Origin: CAZNKU01 sp045541135
GTDB lineage: Bacteria; Bacillota; Clostridia; Monoglobales; Firm-18
Reading direction: 5' to 3'
Assembly (NCBI GenBank): GCA_045541135.1
Contig: JAZQIO010000073.1
Span: forward strand, 1-23,687
Length of the DNA stretch: 23,687 nt
The translations under genes were made by a program, and so were the position numbers. This document shows positions 23,296 through 23,687 of the stretch, one piece after another (position 1 is the stretch's first letter; every line of letters begins with the position of its first letter). The notes below the pieces were generated by a model. It ran no database searches. It saw only the letters and a program-made list of their open reading frames with translations, and had not been told where the DNA came from.

Positions 23296-23447
23296 ATAAC
23301 CTCATGTTTTTTTCATTTATATGATCCGAATGAATGTCGTTATAATGCTTTTCCAGAAACATAATTTTCCCACAAATTATTTTTTCATTCAATTATATAC
23401 TATAAAAAAACCAAACTCAACAATTAAATCAACTAAAAATAAATTTA

Positions 23448-23478
23448 TGAAACAAAAATCCAAATTCATCAAACAAAA
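23448..23478 (+). promoter_or_regulatory. AraC-type operator upstream of the esterase gene
   Basis: TGAAACAAAA (23448-23457) and TCAAACAAAA (23469-23478) are 21 bp apart and differ at one base. They match the half-sites of the SDR-operon operator in the same orientation relative to the gene they precede, which argues that the AraC regulator controls this gene too. Confidence 0.68.
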
Positions 23479-23483
23479 ATACA

Positions 23484-23512
23484 TTGACATTGATTTTGTT
23501 TTATGATAAATT
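23484..23512 (+). promoter_or_regulatory. Promoter of the CE7 esterase gene
   Basis: Consensus TTGACA (23484-23489) begins 5 nt after the operator. TATGAT follows after 12 nt (23502-23507), or the weaker TAAATT after the standard 17 nt (23507-23512). Initiation would be near 23514-23519, about 30 nt before the start codon. The layout superimposes on the SDR-operon promoter. Confidence 0.5.
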
Positions 23513-23544
23513 TTACGAAGATTTAAAAAAGGAGGGCTTTAATT

Positions 23545-23687
23545 ATGCCAATAGTAGATATGCCCCTTGCAGAGCTTAAACAGTATATGGGCAAAAACCC
23601 TTGTCCTGCAGATTTTGATGCATTCTGGGATGCACGTCTTGCAGAAATTGACAAAATGGATTATGAAGTTGAGTTGGTACAGGTTGA
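23545..23687 (+). CDS. CE7 acetyl-xylan esterase / cephalosporin-C deacetylase, 5' part only
   Basis: The first 47 codons of a gene cut by the window edge. The N-terminus MPIVDMPLAELKQYMG, followed by NPCPADFDAFWD, is characteristic of carbohydrate esterase family 7 (alpha/beta hydrolases of about 320 residues that remove acetyl groups from xylo-oligosaccharides and other acetylated sugars, usually inside the cell). The catalytic Ser/Asp/His lie beyond the window, so activity cannot be judged. A strong GGAGGG (23531-23536) lies 8 nt before the ATG. No signal peptide is present. It is preceded by an operator and promoter like those of the main operon, so it is probably co-regulated. A diverged N-terminal fragment of a second copy lies at 1754-1903. 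Confidence 0.85.
   Translation, partial: MPIVDMPLAELKQYMGKNPCPADFDAFWDARLAEIDKMDYEVELVQV

Noticed and set aside
23321..23506. 61-residue plus-strand ORF before the esterase gene
   Set aside because: It has very high Lys/Asn/Ile content from AT-rich DNA, no ribosome binding site, and covers the operator and promoter of the esterase gene.

Overview
The window is AT-rich DNA from a low-GC Gram-positive bacterium. It most resembles an anaerobic, plant- or gut-polysaccharide-degrading member of the Clostridia (Bacillota). The grounds are strong GGAGG-type ribosome binding sites, S-layer-homology (SLH) surface proteins, tightly packed operons and clostridial-type carbohydrate enzymes. It is one carbohydrate-degradation locus. 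I see no tRNA, rRNA, CRISPR array, insertion sequence or phage gene.

Almost everything from position 21940 down to 195 is on the minus strand. In transcription order it runs: SDR dehydrogenase, enolase-superfamily sugar-acid dehydratase, KDPG/KDG-type aldolase (a sugar-acid catabolic trio with 1-nt spacing or overlap); a secreted protein of unknown function; a large secreted heparinase II/III-like polysaccharide lyase translationally coupled to two SLH surface proteins; a second secreted unknown flanked by hairpins; then four intracellular glycoside hydrolases (GH42-like, GH63/MGH1-like, a five-bladed propeller enzyme, GH16). A GH3 enzyme with its own apparent promoter ends the series. An AraC-family regulator (22090-22920, plus strand) is divergent from the operon. 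A partial CE7 acetyl-xylan esterase gene (23545 onward) leaves the window on the right.

Inferred working model: outside the cell, the CBM-bearing lyase, probably held near the wall by its SLH partners, cuts a uronate-containing polymer. Oligosaccharides are imported by a transporter not in this window, and deacetylated and trimmed by the cytoplasmic hydrolases and esterase. The acidic sugar goes through SDR, dehydratase and aldolase to pyruvate plus a C3 aldehyde product. No sugar kinase is present here, so the exact pathway is open. The substrate cannot be named from sequence alone.

The most informative non-coding signals are two matching AraC-type operators. Each has two TCAAACAAAA-like half-sites exactly 21 bp apart. 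One lies upstream of the SDR operon and one upstream of the esterase, with the same spacing to the promoter, so they define a small regulon. There is also the decayed 5' end of a second CE7 esterase gene between GH16 and GH3, and a frameshifted gene fragment between the regulator and the intact esterase.
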